Notes: generated from the sequence alone by a model not told the origin. Shown: positions 51,481-60,685, numbered from the stretch's first letter. The stretch is DNA of 64,000 nucleotides from JANWJE01 sp044326545 (GCA_044326545.1 JBIRBM010000004.1:1-64000); one strand, 5' to 3'. A program made the numbers and translations.

Positions 51481-53700
51481 TCATCCAAATTGAATAGACT
51501 TTTTTCTATAGCTTTTAGAAATCAACACTCTTCGAGAAAGTTTTTTTGCGGGATTGACTACTGCCCACCATCTTTTAAATTTCTTTGCGCGATCAATCGT
51601 CAATGGATCAAGGCCTCTTTGCTCAGCAACTTTTAATGCTGTATTAACATTTGATTTTCCCGACCTTATTTTATACAAAGGTTTTCCTGTCGTTTGATTT
51701 AAAGGAAAATGATAATTACGAAAATTACCGCGGGTTCTTTCTAAATCAGTTAATTTGTCGAAGTGAGTGGCAATAATACTCATACTATTATTGAATTTCC
51801 CTAATCGCTCAACTGTCGCATAAGCTAACGCTTCTCCCACATCTGATTTTGTTCCGGTAAATAGTTCATCTAATAAGGCAAAGCTTAACCCCTCCCCCTC
51901 TTTTTTAAATCGCTTTAACACATCAATCAGTCCTTTAACAACATCTACCTGAACTTGATAAAGCGACCGATTTCCTTTAATATCGTCCGAGATATTCATC
52001 GATGAAGTTAAATTCCGGTAGAGTGTGGACCTCATTTTTTTAGCACAAGCAATCCCATAACTTTGGAAAAGGACTAAGGCTATCGCAATACTTTTCAAAC
52101 TCGTTGATTTTCCTCCTCCATTTGCTCCTGTAATAAGGGCATGATGATTCAAATGAAGAGAATTTGTGACAAGAGGCCCGTTTTGCTGAATAAGGAGAGG
52201 GTTCCAAAAATCAGTCATTTCAATCACCGGGGCATCGCCATCAATAATTTCAGGGAAACAATAAGCATTTTCTTTCCCTTGATGCGTCTTATAAAGAGTC
52301 GCCATCGACATAAAAGCATCAATCTCGCCCACTGCCATCAAAGCTTGTTCAAATTGCTTTTTTACAGAATCTTCCTGTAAAAGACTCAAGGTCAAAAGAA
52401 CGTGTCCTTTTCTAAAAAAAAATTGTGCTTTCCGATCAAACGTGCGCGATTCCAACAAAACAAATAATGGACTTAATTTTTTATTATCAAAAAAATCATC
52501 GAGCTTTTTAAAGTGCTCGAGTTTGCTTTTAATCGATGGATTTTTTAAAAGTTGATTTCGCAACAGCTTCATTCCTCGATAATAATGGGCAACGTCAACC
52601 AACTTCTGCTGAATCAAAGCCTCTACCTCTAAATCTGCCTTCGTCCACTTTAACCGAGCCTCTAAGTTGATTGCCGCAAAAACACCTCCAACAACAGCGG
52701 TGATTCCTTGGATAAGATGACTTGGAATTAATGATACTAACGCATATAAAGGTCCTGAATTTCCAATCAGGCGAATGGCAAAATGTCTGACGAACTGGGA
52801 TGAGGCAACAATTCCTGTCAACTGAAGAGCAAAAAGAGGGAGCAAAACGATAGAGATTGCTTGGGTTGCTGCACTGCTGAGTTTCTTAAAAGTGTGTAAT
52901 GCTGAATTAATTTCCAAAAAAAACGTATGTCGATTTAAAATTCGATTAATCGCATCGCTATATTTAAAATATTGACTATGAATAGATCCAGGCACCTCCA
53001 TTGGCCCACTCCAGAAAGTCAATAACTGCTCTTCTCCTCCCTTCATTCCCTCTAAAAGTTGATGTAAACCTTCAGTCAGTTGATCGTCCTTCACAAAAGA
53101 TTGAATGATAGACTGCCTTTTTAAAATTTTGATTTTATCACAAATTGGCCTTGCGATCTGTCCTAATAGATATCCCTTCCCTATTTGCGTGTTGGTATGA
53201 TTAATCACTGATCCAACACAAGGATCTGATTGGCAATCGCCTTGGCCAATCAGATTCAAATCATCCCATGTCCGTTGATTGATAATCGAGCGTTTTCCAT
53301 TCGCTCCTTCAGCACGTCCAAGAATTTTAAATGCAGCCTCCATTGTACGAGATGCGCTCAAAAGAGTCGTCCGATATCGTTCAACAAATGTCATCGGATC
53401 TCCTTGAAAAAAAGAGGATGAAAGAGCCTTTTCCTCTTTGAGATATTTTAAATTTGCTTGCGCAATGTCTTGATAAGTGTAAGTGTATACCCCTTCGCGA
53501 AACGCTTTGTTCATGTTGAGATGACTAACTTCCTTATCATCCAGTTGATGAGCAGCTTGTTGTGTCAATCCTGCATGCTGTGTTCGATTAAAAAAAGAGG
53601 CCAAGAGAGAGGGGCGGAATAATGTTGCCTGATTGCCAGGCTTATTCATCATTAAAATGGAAGCATTATTTACACTAAAATCATTAAATTGAGTGTTCAT
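51481..53700 (-). CDS. MutS-like ATPase with central membrane segments
   Basis: 739 residues. C-terminal MutS-type ATPase: Walker A GANGGGKST (525-533), Walker B with FALLDELFTGT (Asp/Glu 611-612), and MSIIATHFDKL (switch His). Before it is a helical region, and at ~275-345 two to three hydrophobic helices (AISIVLLPLFALQLTGIVAS; LVSLIPSHLIQGITAVVGGV). The mismatch-recognition N-terminus of true MutS is absent. This matches the poorly studied membrane-linked MutS-related proteins. It is unlikely to be the mismatch-repair protein. The C-terminus is very basic (RRVLISKSYRKKS). Role unknown, perhaps DNA- or nucleotide-dependent signalling at the membrane. Confidence 0.75.
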   Translation of the reverse strand: MNTQFNDFSVNNASILMMNKPGNQATLFRPSLLASFFNRTQHAGLTQQAAHQLDDKEVSHLNMNKAFREGVYTYTYQDIAQANLKYLKEEKALSSSFFQGDPMTFVERYRTTLLSASRTMEAAFKILGRAEGANGKRSIINQRTWDDLNLIGQGDCQSDPCVGSVINHTNTQIGKGYLLGQIARPICDKIKILKRQSIIQSFVKDDQLTEGLHQLLEGMKGGEEQLLTFWSGPMEVPGSIHSQYFKYSDAINRILNRHTFFLEINSALHTFKKLSSAATQAISIVLLPLFALQLTGIVASSQFVRHFAIRLIGNSGPLYALVSLIPSHLIQGITAVVGGVFAAINLEARLKWTKADLEVEALIQQKLVDVAHYYRGMKLLRNQLLKNPSIKSKLEHFKKLDDFFDNKKLSPLFVLLESRTFDRKAQFFFRKGHVLLTLSLLQEDSVKKQFEQALMAVGEIDAFMSMATLYKTHQGKENAYCFPEIIDGDAPVIEMTDFWNPLLIQQNGPLVTNSLHLNHHALITGANGGGKSTSLKSIAIALVLFQSYGIACAKKMRSTLYRNLTSSMNISDDIKGNRSLYQVQVDVVKGLIDVLKRFKKEGEGLSFALLDELFTGTKSDVGEALAYATVERLGKFNNSMSIIATHFDKLTDLERTRGNFRNYHFPLNQTTGKPLYKIRSGKSNVNTALKVAEQRGLDPLTIDRAKKFKRWWAVVNPAKKLSRRVLISKSYRKKSIQFG

Positions 53701-53795
53701 TATTCCGGAAATAATAAATTTAAAAACTCTTCTTAAAAATCAATAATACACAATAACAAAACAATAGATTTCAAGAAAGAGTCAATTTAGGGTTT

Positions 53796-54980
53796 TTATT
53801 CTAGATAAAGAAGAAAACTTTTTAAATAGTGGCTTTCCGGGTGGCATAGATTGATCGGATGATCAGGTGCAAGGCGATGGCGCCCGACAATACGCACTTG
53901 GCGGCGAGCTTCAACAGCTGCTTGAAAGAGGACTTTTTGAAAAAGTTCCTCGTCAACATAATGAGAACACGAGCAAGTTAACAATAAAGATTGAGAAGGC
54001 ATTTTTTGCATCGCAAGGCGATTGATATCTTTATATCCGCGACAAGCCGCAATGATGTCCTTTTGTTTTTTTGCAAATGCCGGGGGATCCAAAATCACAA
54101 GATCGTAAGGCAGGTCTTTTTCTCTTAAAAACTGAAAAACATCCGCACAAAAAAAACGTTGCTCATCAGGATTTTGCTCATTAAGCAAGAGATTCTTCTT
54201 TGCAGCTTCAATAGCATCTTCTGAAATATCGACTGAATCAACTGTTTTTGCTTGTCCTGCAAGAGCGTAGACGGTAAATCCTCCCGTATAAGAAAAGGCA
54301 TTCAATACTCGCTTTCCTTTTGCTAAAAGCTTGATCCATTCACGCATCTCTCGATGATCTAGAAAAAAACCTGTTTTTTGCGATTTTTCTACATTCATTG
54401 AAAAATGTAACCCATTTTCTTTAAAAGAGACATGAGGCACCTGATCCCCCTTTAAATACCCTTGAACCTCTTGAAGCCCCTCTTCTTTTCGAGAAGGGAG
54501 AAGCGATTTTTCATAAATGGTACGGGGCTTTAAGTGAACTTCAATCCAATTAATCAGCCAAGGTTTTAACAGATCGATTCCTTTGGTAGAGGACTGAAGG
54601 ACGACAACTTGATCATAAACGTCTAAAATCAAGCCAGGAATCCCATCCCCCTCTCCATTAATCAATCGATAAGCATTTGTTTGTTTGTTTTCGAATAAAT
54701 AAGAACGCCATTTTACTGCTTCTTCTAAACGATGGACAATTGAATCTAAGGGAGGAAGGCTATCAAAAGAAACCATACGTCCGACAATCCCTGAACGACG
54801 ATTGAAGTAACCGGTCCCCATGAATGTTCCATCGGCCGAATAGACGGGAAGAAAATCACCCTCTTTAAAAGGAGGAAATGAGTCTACTGCTCCTGAAAAA
54901 ATCCAGTGATGGCGATGACGAAGAGCTTTTTCTCTTCCTGCTTTGAGAATAACACTTGTTTGCTTAATCATGAACTTCAT
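53796..54980 (-). CDS. rlmI: RlmI-like rRNA cytosine methyltransferase
   Basis: 394 residues. An N-terminal PUA-type domain (LKAGREKALRHRHHWIFSGA to NRRSGIVGRM), a central domain, then a class I SAM methyltransferase: LNAFSYTGGFTVYAL (SAM loop), DLVILDPPAFAKKQKD (motif IV) and LLTCSCSHYVDEE. Methylates 23S rRNA C1962 in E. coli. Neighbouring genes are unrelated. Specificity for this site is inferred. Confidence 0.9.
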   Translation of the reverse strand: MKFMIKQTSVILKAGREKALRHRHHWIFSGAVDSFPPFKEGDFLPVYSADGTFMGTGYFNRRSGIVGRMVSFDSLPPLDSIVHRLEEAVKWRSYLFENKQTNAYRLINGEGDGIPGLILDVYDQVVVLQSSTKGIDLLKPWLINWIEVHLKPRTIYEKSLLPSRKEEGLQEVQGYLKGDQVPHVSFKENGLHFSMNVEKSQKTGFFLDHREMREWIKLLAKGKRVLNAFSYTGGFTVYALAGQAKTVDSVDISEDAIEAAKKNLLLNEQNPDEQRFFCADVFQFLREKDLPYDLVILDPPAFAKKQKDIIAACRGYKDINRLAMQKMPSQSLLLTCSCSHYVDEELFQKVLFQAAVEARRQVRIVGRHRLAPDHPINLCHPESHYLKSFLLYLE

Positions 54981-55006
54981 TAAATGATAAATGTGTTGAG
55001 GCCATT

Positions 55007-55459
55007 TTAACGTTGATATGTCCCAATGAGCTGAGCTCGTGCAATAATATGCCCCTCCATTCCAGCTTCAACTTCCCGTTTAGTCGAACTTTCGGGGAGA
55101 TTAAGCATAGAATCTAAGGCATAAAGTTTAAAACGATAATGATGAACTTTTCCAGGAGGTGGATTAGGACCGCTATACCCGTTTTTTCCGTATGAATTCA
55201 ACCCTTGAACAGGAGGAGGCAAGATTTGGCTCAACTCAGGAGCGCCCCTTTTCAGTTCTTTGATGTTAGGAGGGATATTCCACACAATCCAGTGGTCAAA
55301 TGTCCCTTTGGTTGCATCGGGATCGTCTAGGACCAGAACTAAACTTTTCGCATCGGGGGGAAGCTCCAAAAATCTGATGAATGGGGATTGATTTTCGCCA
55401 TCGAAAGTATACTCAGAAGGGATGGGTTGATTAGCCTCAAAAACAGATTCTATCCACAT
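55007..55459 (-). CDS. YbhB/YbcL-family (PEBP) protein
   Basis: 150 residues, compact phosphatidylethanolamine-binding-protein fold: VLDDPDATKGTFDHWIVWNI (conserved DPDA and DHW), then GYSGPNPPPGKVHHYRF (GPxPPxGxHxY). No signal peptide. Chlamydia has a homologue annotated ybcL (CT736). Function unclear; bacterial PEBPs may inhibit proteases or bind phospho-ligands. Confidence 0.92.
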   Translation of the reverse strand: MWIESVFEANQPIPSEYTFDGENQSPFIRFLELPPDAKSLVLVLDDPDATKGTFDHWIVWNIPPNIKELKRGAPELSQILPPPVQGLNSYGKNGYSGPNPPPGKVHHYRFKLYALDSMLNLPESSTKREVEAGMEGHIIARAQLIGTYQR

Positions 55460-55480
55460 GTGGTTATCCTCCAGATTGTG

Positions 55481-55921
55481 TTATGTTGGTTTCCCTTTAT
55501 ACACGCGTTCTACTCGCTGTCCAATCTTATATTTTTTCAAATCTCCAAGATTTTTATCGAATGAGCTAAGCACCGATTTTAAAGTAAAAGCAAGAGCGGT
55601 AATTGCCTGCTCTATACTTCTTTGAGTTGAGGGATTCCGCTCAGGATGATAGGATTGAAAAACAACGAGGGCATCCAACGCTTTTTGAATTTTATGATGC
55701 ATCCCTTCATCTAATCCTTGAAAAGGAGCGCTCTTCACCTCCCAAAGGATGGGGGTTAAGCTCTTATTCAATCTTTCCAACATGTTCGCGACATTGTGCG
55801 TCTCAATAGAAGATATTCCATGAATCTTTTTATTGATCTCTTCAAGTTGTTTTGTCGCTTTTGTCAAATCACCGCCTAATTGGTCTGTATTTCGCGTGAA
55901 AGGAGCGTGTTCAATCACCAT
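55481..55921 (-). CDS. Unknown helical protein
   Basis: 146 residues, charged and helical, no motif. Heptad-like spacing in the first 60 residues (e.g. LGGDLTKATKQLEEINKKIH) suggests a short coiled coil. Lies 21 bp upstream of the PEBP gene on the same strand, so probably co-transcribed with it. Function unknown. Confidence 0.72.
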   Translation of the reverse strand: MVIEHAPFTRNTDQLGGDLTKATKQLEEINKKIHGISSIETHNVANMLERLNKSLTPILWEVKSAPFQGLDEGMHHKIQKALDALVVFQSYHPERNPSTQRSIEQAITALAFTLKSVLSSFDKNLGDLKKYKIGQRVERVYKGKPT

Positions 55922-55982
55922 CTGAGCCTCTGATTTGATAAAATTTCCTGTATGTTAGCAATACAGATTCTAAAGGTCAATT

Positions 55983-56900
55983 CTAATAAAAAGACCAAGC
56001 AAAATTAAAATTGAAAGCGTAATCAAATGGATGTTGATGACCGAATAAATTTTGATTGACAGGTAAGCTCATTCCAAATTGAAACAACATGTTTTTTGAT
56101 GAGGCCCAGATTGCAGGCGTCACATAGATCACATTGCCGCCGCTATGATGATCAACTCTTCCATCTATTCTATTTTTTTTGTTGTATTGCCCATCAACCT
56201 CAATCATCCAAGCAAAGATCCACCCTTTTGGAGTGAGAAAATTCTTTCCAATCCCCATTTGATAAAGAAACTGATCTCCATATTTAGTCCCATGCTCTGA
56301 ATCTGTTAATATCACTCCATTCGAAGTAAAGACAAACCAATCCACCCAAGTGCGGTAGTATGTCCCCCCTATAAAAAGGCTGGGTGAACCAAAACCTGTT
56401 GGGGGATTTTTGTGTATGGAACCCGTTGGAAATGTAAGATTTGAAACAAGCGTTGCTTGATCGACATAATCTGTGGTTGATTGATCATAAAAAACATACT
56501 CCAACTGAATGAAAAAATCTTCTAAGCCATGAGATGTCTTAGAACCATCCTTCAGCAAAGGGGTAAAAGGAGCTCCGAAAAAAACGGACCAATCATCAGT
56601 AATCCCAAATAAAAGACTTGGAATCATATCTGTTGTGATCCTCTTTTTTCCAATAAAATCATCTGCAAATAGATACAATTGTTTCTCACCTTTATCAATA
56701 ATATTGCCGCCAAAACCAAAAAGGGCAGCAGGTTGCTGTGACGTTGGTAAAGAAAAATTACCGATTTTAGGCGGTCGCTGTTGAGTGTCAGGTTGTAATG
56801 AAATACACTCATGGAGATCATTTCCCTCCCCCTGCAAATGGGAAGCCATAAATAAAACATTTAAAAGAAAAAGTGGAACCAAAATTGAAGTGCGAATCAT
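55983..56900 (-). CDS. Predicted outer-membrane beta-barrel protein
   Basis: 305 residues. Signal peptide (RTSILVPLFLLNVLFMASHL, then QGEG). Repeated short alternating hydrophobic/aromatic strands separated by polar loops, and a final strand ending NFNFAWSFY with a terminal aromatic residue, as recognised by the BAM machinery. Looks like the general porin/transport-channel class; specific family not identified. Monocistronic. Confidence 0.75.
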   Translation of the reverse strand: MIRTSILVPLFLLNVLFMASHLQGEGNDLHECISLQPDTQQRPPKIGNFSLPTSQQPAALFGFGGNIIDKGEKQLYLFADDFIGKKRITTDMIPSLLFGITDDWSVFFGAPFTPLLKDGSKTSHGLEDFFIQLEYVFYDQSTTDYVDQATLVSNLTFPTGSIHKNPPTGFGSPSLFIGGTYYRTWVDWFVFTSNGVILTDSEHGTKYGDQFLYQMGIGKNFLTPKGWIFAWMIEVDGQYNKKNRIDGRVDHHSGGNVIYVTPAIWASSKNMLFQFGMSLPVNQNLFGHQHPFDYAFNFNFAWSFY

Positions 56901-57031
56901 GGGAATCCTTTATCTCGCAGAATGGGCGATCCTTTGTTTTTATCCATTACGAAGAAAGAGCAACAGAGGGCAAAACATAATAAAAGCAAGATTAAAAGGT
57001 GACATGAATTTATTTTTTTGTCTATTTTATC

Positions 57032-57070
57032 ACTCACCTTACACACCAATAGTGCGATTTAGAGGCGAAG
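57032..57070. repeat. CTTAC-family half element
   Basis: actcaccttacacaccaata then gtgcgatttagaggcgaag is the clearest copy of the family core. Lies between the divergent OMP and cyclophilin genes; the 297-bp gap holds no other structure I can support. Confidence 0.6.
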
Positions 57071-57197
57071 CAAATCGGAATTGAAAACAATACTTGACTT
57101 GATGCAAAATAAGACAGACTGTGATTTCGAAGTGTCGATGTTCGACATCTCCTTCCCCTTGAAGAGCGCTTCAAACAGCCACAACTGGAGAATCAAT

Positions 57198-57776
57198 ATG
57201 AAAGTCGTCTGTTCATTATTTTTAACACTGTGTTTTATCTTGTGTTTAACATCCCTACAATCCGCGGAGAAACAAACTATGCCCAATCAACGTCCAATTA
57301 TTGAAATCGAAACGAATCTCGGAACTTTTGAAGTTGCATTAAGACCCGATATTGCTCCCAAAGCAAGCGAAAACTTTTTAACTCATGCAAAAGAGGGCTA
57401 CTACAATGGAATCATTTTTCATCGAGTCATTAAAGGTTTCATGATTCAAGGTGGAGATCCAACAGGAACAGGGCGTGGGGGGAAATCGATTTGGGGTACT
57501 CCATTTGAAGATGAAGTGACAGATTCTGTAAAATTTGATCACCCGGGATTACTGGCGATGGCTAATGCAGGTCCAAAAACAAACGGAAGTCAATTTTTTA
57601 TTACAACCGCTGCGACACCCTGGCTGAATAAAAAACATACAATTTTTGGCGAAGTTGTAAAAGGCTATGACGTGATTCAAAAAATTGAATCTGTAGAAAA
57701 AGCGCCTGGTGACCGTCCAATTCAAGAGGTCAAAATCATCAAAATGACGATCAAAAATCCTGCTGATCTAACATAA
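57198..57776 (+). CDS. Secreted cyclophilin-type peptidyl-prolyl isomerase
   Basis: 192 residues from ATG 57198 (MKVVCSLFLTLCFILCLTSL), with GGAG 7 bp upstream. Earlier in-frame codons give a non-hydrophobic extension and are rejected. Signal peptide, then the cyclophilin domain: FHRVIKGFMIQGGDPTGTG (active-site Arg and Gln-Gly) and LLAMANAGPKTNGSQFFITT. Catalyses proline isomerisation, here probably in the periplasm. A cytoplasmic form from ATG 57279 is conceivable. Confidence 0.93.
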   Translation: MKVVCSLFLTLCFILCLTSLQSAEKQTMPNQRPIIEIETNLGTFEVALRPDIAPKASENFLTHAKEGYYNGIIFHRVIKGFMIQGGDPTGTGRGGKSIWGTPFEDEVTDSVKFDHPGLLAMANAGPKTNGSQFFITTAATPWLNKKHTIFGEVVKGYDVIQKIESVEKAPGDRPIQEVKIIKMTIKNPADLT

Positions 57777-57790
57777 TGGGCCCTAAGAAA

Positions 57791-57838
57791 CTGTCCTAAA
57801 ACTCGAAGTCTTTGCTTTAAGATGAAGTTTTAGGACAG
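57791..57838. repeat. 48-bp hairpin repeat, copy 2
   Basis: ctgtcctaaaact, loop cgaagtctttgctttaagatga, agttttaggacag: 13-bp perfect stem, 22-base loop. Loop nearly identical to the copy at 39051-39098; stem changes are partly compensatory. Lies right after the cyclophilin gene. Confidence 0.75.
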
Positions 57839-57894
57839 CTCTAAATGAGTGTTTCGTTGCACTTCAAGAATCATCCTTTCACTCTGACTTAACA

Positions 57895-57961
57895 ACTCAC
57901 CTTTTAACCTCGAAGAGCTTTCGCTTCAGCTCAAATAGCGGTTCTGCTGCGTAAGGTGAGT
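57895..57961. repeat. Full CTTAC-family inverted repeat
   Basis: ACTCACCTT (57895-57903) and AAGGTGAGT (57953-57961) are perfect 9-bp arms; interior gagctttcgcttcagctc is itself a stem and matches 6145-6209. Sits between convergent genes (cyclophilin, dihydroorotase-like). Confidence 0.7.
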
Positions 57962-58018
57962 AAAAAAACATGCATATCCCTTACCGCTTTAGGGCGTGTC
58001 ATCAATTGCTAATCGCCT

Positions 58019-59134
58019 CTATTCAAAATGATTGAAATGATGAGTATTAGGATCCGATTTAAAGACTCGACCTTGAAGGATTGTATATTCAGGCCACCCC
58101 TTAAGAATCATCTCTTTTGGCTTATTTTCCCCCACTCTTAACACTTTTTCTTCTCTTTTCAAATCAACGAGAACAAAATCCTTATCGCCTCTCTCTAATC
58201 GAAAGATATCATATAAATTAACTCTTGTCAGACGGACAATATTTTCAAGCGTTATTTTTTTGTCGTGGTAAGCCGTAAGGAGAAGAGGGAGAAAAAAAAT
58301 GGGATTTGAAAAATTGTAAGTGTTTCCTCGCCATGTCAATCTTTCCTGAGACAGTTCCGCAAAAGAACAGCCGCTTCCAATTGATTCTATCGTTCCATCA
58401 GCTAACGCTTCCCATAAAAAATCGCATAGAGAAGCCGCTTCTGGAAAGAGATGCTGGGGGGTCGTTTCAGCATAAATGAGTAAAGACTTGGCTCTTGCCT
58501 CCTGAATTAATTTTAACTCTTCTTTTGTGGAAACATTAAACACAAACAATCTCGCATTTTGCCTTTCCGTATAGTGAATCGCTTTTTCTAAAAGAGAGAA
58601 ATAAGGCTGATTGAATGTTGTTTTCCCCCATCTATTTTCGTGGTTAGAATTAATAACGACAGGTAAATCTTCCCAAGCGGCAATTTGAAAAATTCTATCC
58701 CAATCCTGATCGTTTAATCCATTTTCTTCTTGATGAAATTGGATGAGGCTTCCAAGAATTAAACTTTTTTGCGCTCCTAGATCCTCAACATATTTTGAAT
58801 TAGTTTTAGCATAAGGATAATAATGAAACGGAATCTTTAAATCGATCAGTTGCTGATCCACTTGCTGCTTTTTAGAAACGAGTTCTTCTTTGCTAGAACT
58901 TGGGGAATCATATGAAGGAATATCTAAAACGGTTGAAAAACCTCCTTGCACAAGAGATTCTAACCCACATTTCCACTCATCACTTTTAGGATTGCCTAAA
59001 GAAAGATGTGGATTAATTAATGCAGGAAGAAGTGTCAAACGCCCTTCTCCCTCGATTTTTTTGTCAAGCGGCGTTTCAATAGTTAAATTGGTGATTTGTC
59101 CATCGAGAGCTTTAATATTTTTGATTGTGATCAT
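58019..59134 (-). CDS. Degenerate dihydroorotase-like protein (probable pseudoenzyme)
   Basis: About 371 residues from ATG 59134 (MITIKNIKALDGQ), with AGGAG 5 bp upstream. Amidohydrolase/dihydroorotase backbone is clear: LLPALINPHLSLGNP (PGxIDxHxHxxxPG), LESLVQGGFSTVLDIP, NVSTKEELKLIQEA, AETTPQHL. The metal ligands are missing: HLS replaces HxH, FNVS replaces HVS, and GSGCSFA replaces the TDHAP Asp motif. Pyrimidine synthesis is not expected in chlamydiae. Binding or structural role, as in inactive DHOase-like partners, is inferred. Not broken by frameshifts, so it is kept functional by selection. Confidence 0.8.
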   Translation of the reverse strand: MITIKNIKALDGQITNLTIETPLDKKIEGEGRLTLLPALINPHLSLGNPKSDEWKCGLESLVQGGFSTVLDIPSYDSPSSSKEELVSKKQQVDQQLIDLKIPFHYYPYAKTNSKYVEDLGAQKSLILGSLIQFHQEENGLNDQDWDRIFQIAAWEDLPVVINSNHENRWGKTTFNQPYFSLLEKAIHYTERQNARLFVFNVSTKEELKLIQEARAKSLLIYAETTPQHLFPEAASLCDFLWEALADGTIESIGSGCSFAELSQERLTWRGNTYNFSNPIFFLPLLLTAYHDKKITLENIVRLTRVNLYDIFRLERGDKDFVLVDLKREEKVLRVGENKPKEMILKGWPEYTILQGRVFKSDPNTHHFNHFE

Positions 59135-59225
59135 GTTAACTCCTATCCCTTGATTAGGCTTTTCTTTTGATGATCGCTGATTGCCAAGGCGTTGAGGACA
59201 CCCCAAACGATCTATTCATCTGTTA

Positions 59226-59264
59226 TACCATTTCCAAGAAATAAAGTCATATTTGAGCGTGTCA
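59226..59264. repeat. Dispersed 40-bp repeat, copy 2
   Basis: taccatttccaagaaataaa then gtcatatttgagcgtgtca, same as 35202-35242 with few differences. Directly precedes the large palindrome. Confidence 0.6.
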
Positions 59265-59273
59265 AAGCCCAAG

Positions 59274-59334
59274 GAGTGAATGATCGCAAATGGGTCCATA
59301 TGAGTCATATGGACCCATTTGCGATTATTCACTC
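59274..59334. repeat. 61-bp near-perfect palindrome upstream of tyrP
   Basis: Arms of 30 bp around a single centre base (59304), with one mismatch (59282/59326). The core atcgcaaatgggtccatatg is repeated inverted without any change. The 3' end runs into a CTTAC-family core (actcaccttacccacca, 59332-59348). It would form a long cruciform or RNA hairpin between the dihydroorotase-like and permease genes. Confidence 0.75.
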
Positions 59335-59413
59335 ACCTTACCCACCAGTAAAAGATGGTTCAAAAATTCATAAAGACTGTACACTTCTAAGAAAATTCAT
59401 CGGGAGATTAAAC

Positions 59414-60622
59414 ATGAAGAAATTGGGGGCTATTTTACTGATCGCCGGCACCTGCATTGGGAGTGGAATGATCGCTCTGCCCATGGTTCTTGCAAAAATT
59501 GGTCTTATTCCAAGCTTAATCTTAATGATCATCATCTGGGCTTTTGTGTATTACACCTCCTTGATTAATCTTGAACTCAATTTACAAATTGGGCAAGGAC
59601 TGCCTTTGGGAGAATTAGGTAAACGTCTCTCGGGAAAAGGAGCGGAGCTGATCGGAATCGGATCGCTTAAAATTTTATCCTATTCATTACTCGCTGTTTA
59701 CATATATGGGGGCTCCTCCATCGTGCAAAAACTTCTCGCCTCAAAGATGGAGGTTAACGCTTCTATTGAAACGATTGCAACAGTGTTGGCCCTATGTGCC
59801 GCTCTGATTCTATTATGTCCAATCAAATTTATCGACTACTTCAATAGGGTTCTCTTTATGAGTTTATTGGGTGTCGTCGCAATTCTCATCCTCGGATTAG
59901 CAGTGTCGATAAAATGGACAAATTTACCTCTATTCTCCACTCAACAGATTGATGCCACGACATGGATGGCAATCATCCCGGTCGTTTTTACCTCGTTTGG
60001 ATTCCAGGTGATTTTTCACACCTTAACCAATTATTGTCAAAAAAATACCACAATGCTTAAACAAGCCTTTTTTTGGGGAAGTTTGATTCCGGCTATCGTC
60101 TATTTATTATGGACATCAAGCGTTTTAAGTGTCGTTTTTCATGAAAATCCAACATTTTATGTCAAAATGATGGAAGGGCAAGCAGAAGTTGGCGCCCTGA
60201 TAGAAGTTCTGAGCACAATTGCTAAATGGAAAATGGTCCAGCTTCTCGTTTGGTTGATCTCCCTCCTTGCGATTATCACATCGATTATAGGGGTAGGAAT
60301 TGGCCTTTACGACTCACTCAAAGAGATGCTACCTCAACCAATTAAACAGCAGTCTCTTCGTAAAATTCTTGCAACAGTCATCACAATAGGGCCAGCCTAT
60401 TTTGCAGTATTATACATTCCCAATGCTTTCATAGCAGTGCTAGGCTTTGCCGGGATGATATTAGCGGTCATCGCAGTCATTCTTCCCATTTATCTCTTCT
60501 GGCAAATTCAGACTCCCCAGCTTCACTATCATGAATTGAAAAGAAAAGGGCTGATTATCCTATCATTTTGCGCTGGGCTTGGGGTGATTGTGTGTGAACT
60601 TTATAATATCGTAACATCTTGA
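59414..60622 (+). CDS. tyrP: Tyrosine/tryptophan-type amino acid permease (TyrP-like)
   Basis: 402 residues from ATG 59414 (MKKLGAILLIAGTCIGSG), with GGAG 7 bp upstream; the in-frame upstream extension covers the palindrome and is not coding. Eleven membrane helices. N-terminal GTCIGSGMIALPMVLAKIG is the hallmark of the aromatic amino acid permease family (Mtr/TnaB/TyrP; CT817/CT818 in C. trachomatis). Imports aromatic amino acids from the host by proton symport. Substrate choice Tyr vs Trp not resolved. Confidence 0.88.
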   Translation: MKKLGAILLIAGTCIGSGMIALPMVLAKIGLIPSLILMIIIWAFVYYTSLINLELNLQIGQGLPLGELGKRLSGKGAELIGIGSLKILSYSLLAVYIYGGSSIVQKLLASKMEVNASIETIATVLALCAALILLCPIKFIDYFNRVLFMSLLGVVAILILGLAVSIKWTNLPLFSTQQIDATTWMAIIPVVFTSFGFQVIFHTLTNYCQKNTTMLKQAFFWGSLIPAIVYLLWTSSVLSVVFHENPTFYVKMMEGQAEVGALIEVLSTIAKWKMVQLLVWLISLLAIITSIIGVGIGLYDSLKEMLPQPIKQQSLRKILATVITIGPAYFAVLYIPNAFIAVLGFAGMILAVIAVILPIYLFWQIQTPQLHYHELKRKGLIILSFCAGLGVIVCELYNIVTS

Positions 60623-60685
60623 AGTAAGAATCTGTCGTCTTATTGTTTTAACTTTTGACCTGTTAGAACCTGATCAAAGAAGCAT

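Noticed and set aside
51481..53700. Canonical MutS mismatch-repair protein
   Set aside because: The mismatch-recognition domains are missing and membrane helices are present.
57081..57197. Upstream extension of the cyclophilin frame
   Set aside because: No ribosome site and it precedes a normal signal peptide that starts at ATG 57198.
58019..59134. Active dihydroorotase (pyrC)
   Set aside because: Metal ligand motifs are replaced.
59192..59413. Upstream extension of the tyrP frame
   Set aside because: It covers the palindrome and repeats and reads as low-similarity sequence; ATG 59414 has GGAG and starts the first membrane helix.
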